A stretch of DNA of 64,000 bases from Nostoc sp. MS1. GTDB lineage: Bacteria > Cyanobacteriota > Cyanobacteriia > Cyanobacteriales > Nostocaceae. The notes beneath the pieces are model-generated. The model searched no databases and was not told where the DNA came from. It saw only the letters and a program-made list of their open reading frames with translations. This document shows positions 63,994-64,000 of this stretch, piece by piece (within the stretch, counting starts at the first letter, position 1; every line of letters begins with the position of its first letter). Location of the stretch: contig NZ_AP023441.1 in assembly GCF_019976755.1 (NCBI RefSeq), positions 2,415,501 through 2,479,500 on the forward strand, given 5' to 3'. The translations under genes were made by a program, and so were the position numbers.

Positions 63994-64000
63994 ACGGCTT

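Overview
The window is chromosomal DNA of a filamentous, heterocyst-type cyanobacterium (Nostoc/Anabaena group, by inference). Three things point there: the HIP1 octamer GCGATCGC recurs throughout; the genes include cyanobacterial markers (menG for phylloquinone, the Rubisco assembly factor raf1, the clock-output kinase sasA, a PEP-CTERM protein, an SLH lipoprotein); and the spacers are full of short heptamer repeats of the ATTAGTC/CATAGTC/CAATAGTC type plus small palindromes, as is typical of Nostocaceae.

Layout. 1-4.2 kb: menG, a CPBP membrane protease, a REC-GAF regulator, raf1. 4.4-8.8 kb is a transposon-scarred island. It holds an in-frame chimera of an IS982 transposase N-terminus with the coiled-coil and GIY-YIG (T5orf172) half of another gene. 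Next to it is a formylglycine-generating-enzyme-like (SUMF1) gene split by a complete DDE insertion sequence; removing the IS and one target duplication restores the reading frame exactly. 8.9-20.4 kb: GT39-type membrane glycosyltransferase, UvrD-like helicase carrying a repeat-derived insertion, DUF3493 protein, tRNA-Thr(CGT), M42 peptidase, PEP-CTERM GDSL esterase, SLH lipoprotein and two cyanobacterial proteins of unknown role. 20.5-23 kb: sasA and a REC-GGDEF diguanylate cyclase. 24-30.4 kb: a coupled 2OG-Fe(II) dioxygenase/FAD oxidoreductase pair, ilvD and a GT2-GtrA glycosyltransferase. 30.3-39.3 kb: tenA, pentapeptide-TPR protein, dtd, a DrrAB-type ABC exporter, peroxiredoxin, cobQ with a small ferredoxin, and an orphan HicB-like protein. 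39.4-52 kb: a second polytopic membrane protein, a PEP-synthase-like enzyme, MgtC, recF, a P-type Ca2+ ATPase and a propeller-transglutaminase protein. 52-53 kb: a fresh-looking IS5-type element whose transposase needs a -1 frameshift. 53.3-64 kb: UbiH-like monooxygenase, MalK-type ABC ATPase, DUF4351 proteins with a partial tandem duplication, FHA-GAF-class III cyclase, VanZ-LamG protein, and a C39-peptidase ABC exporter whose start lies almost at the window edge.

Most genes are unlinked housekeeping or regulatory genes; convincing operon-like pairs are few (24.0-26.1 kb, 33.3-35.3 kb, 37.3-39.0 kb). I found no CRISPR array, prophage or clear new multigene defence system. The most unusual content is genome remodelling by mobile and repeated DNA: the chimera, the split SUMF1 gene, repeat-derived protein inserts, start codons embedded in or abutting heptamer arrays, and a MITE-like element inserted in another repeat.
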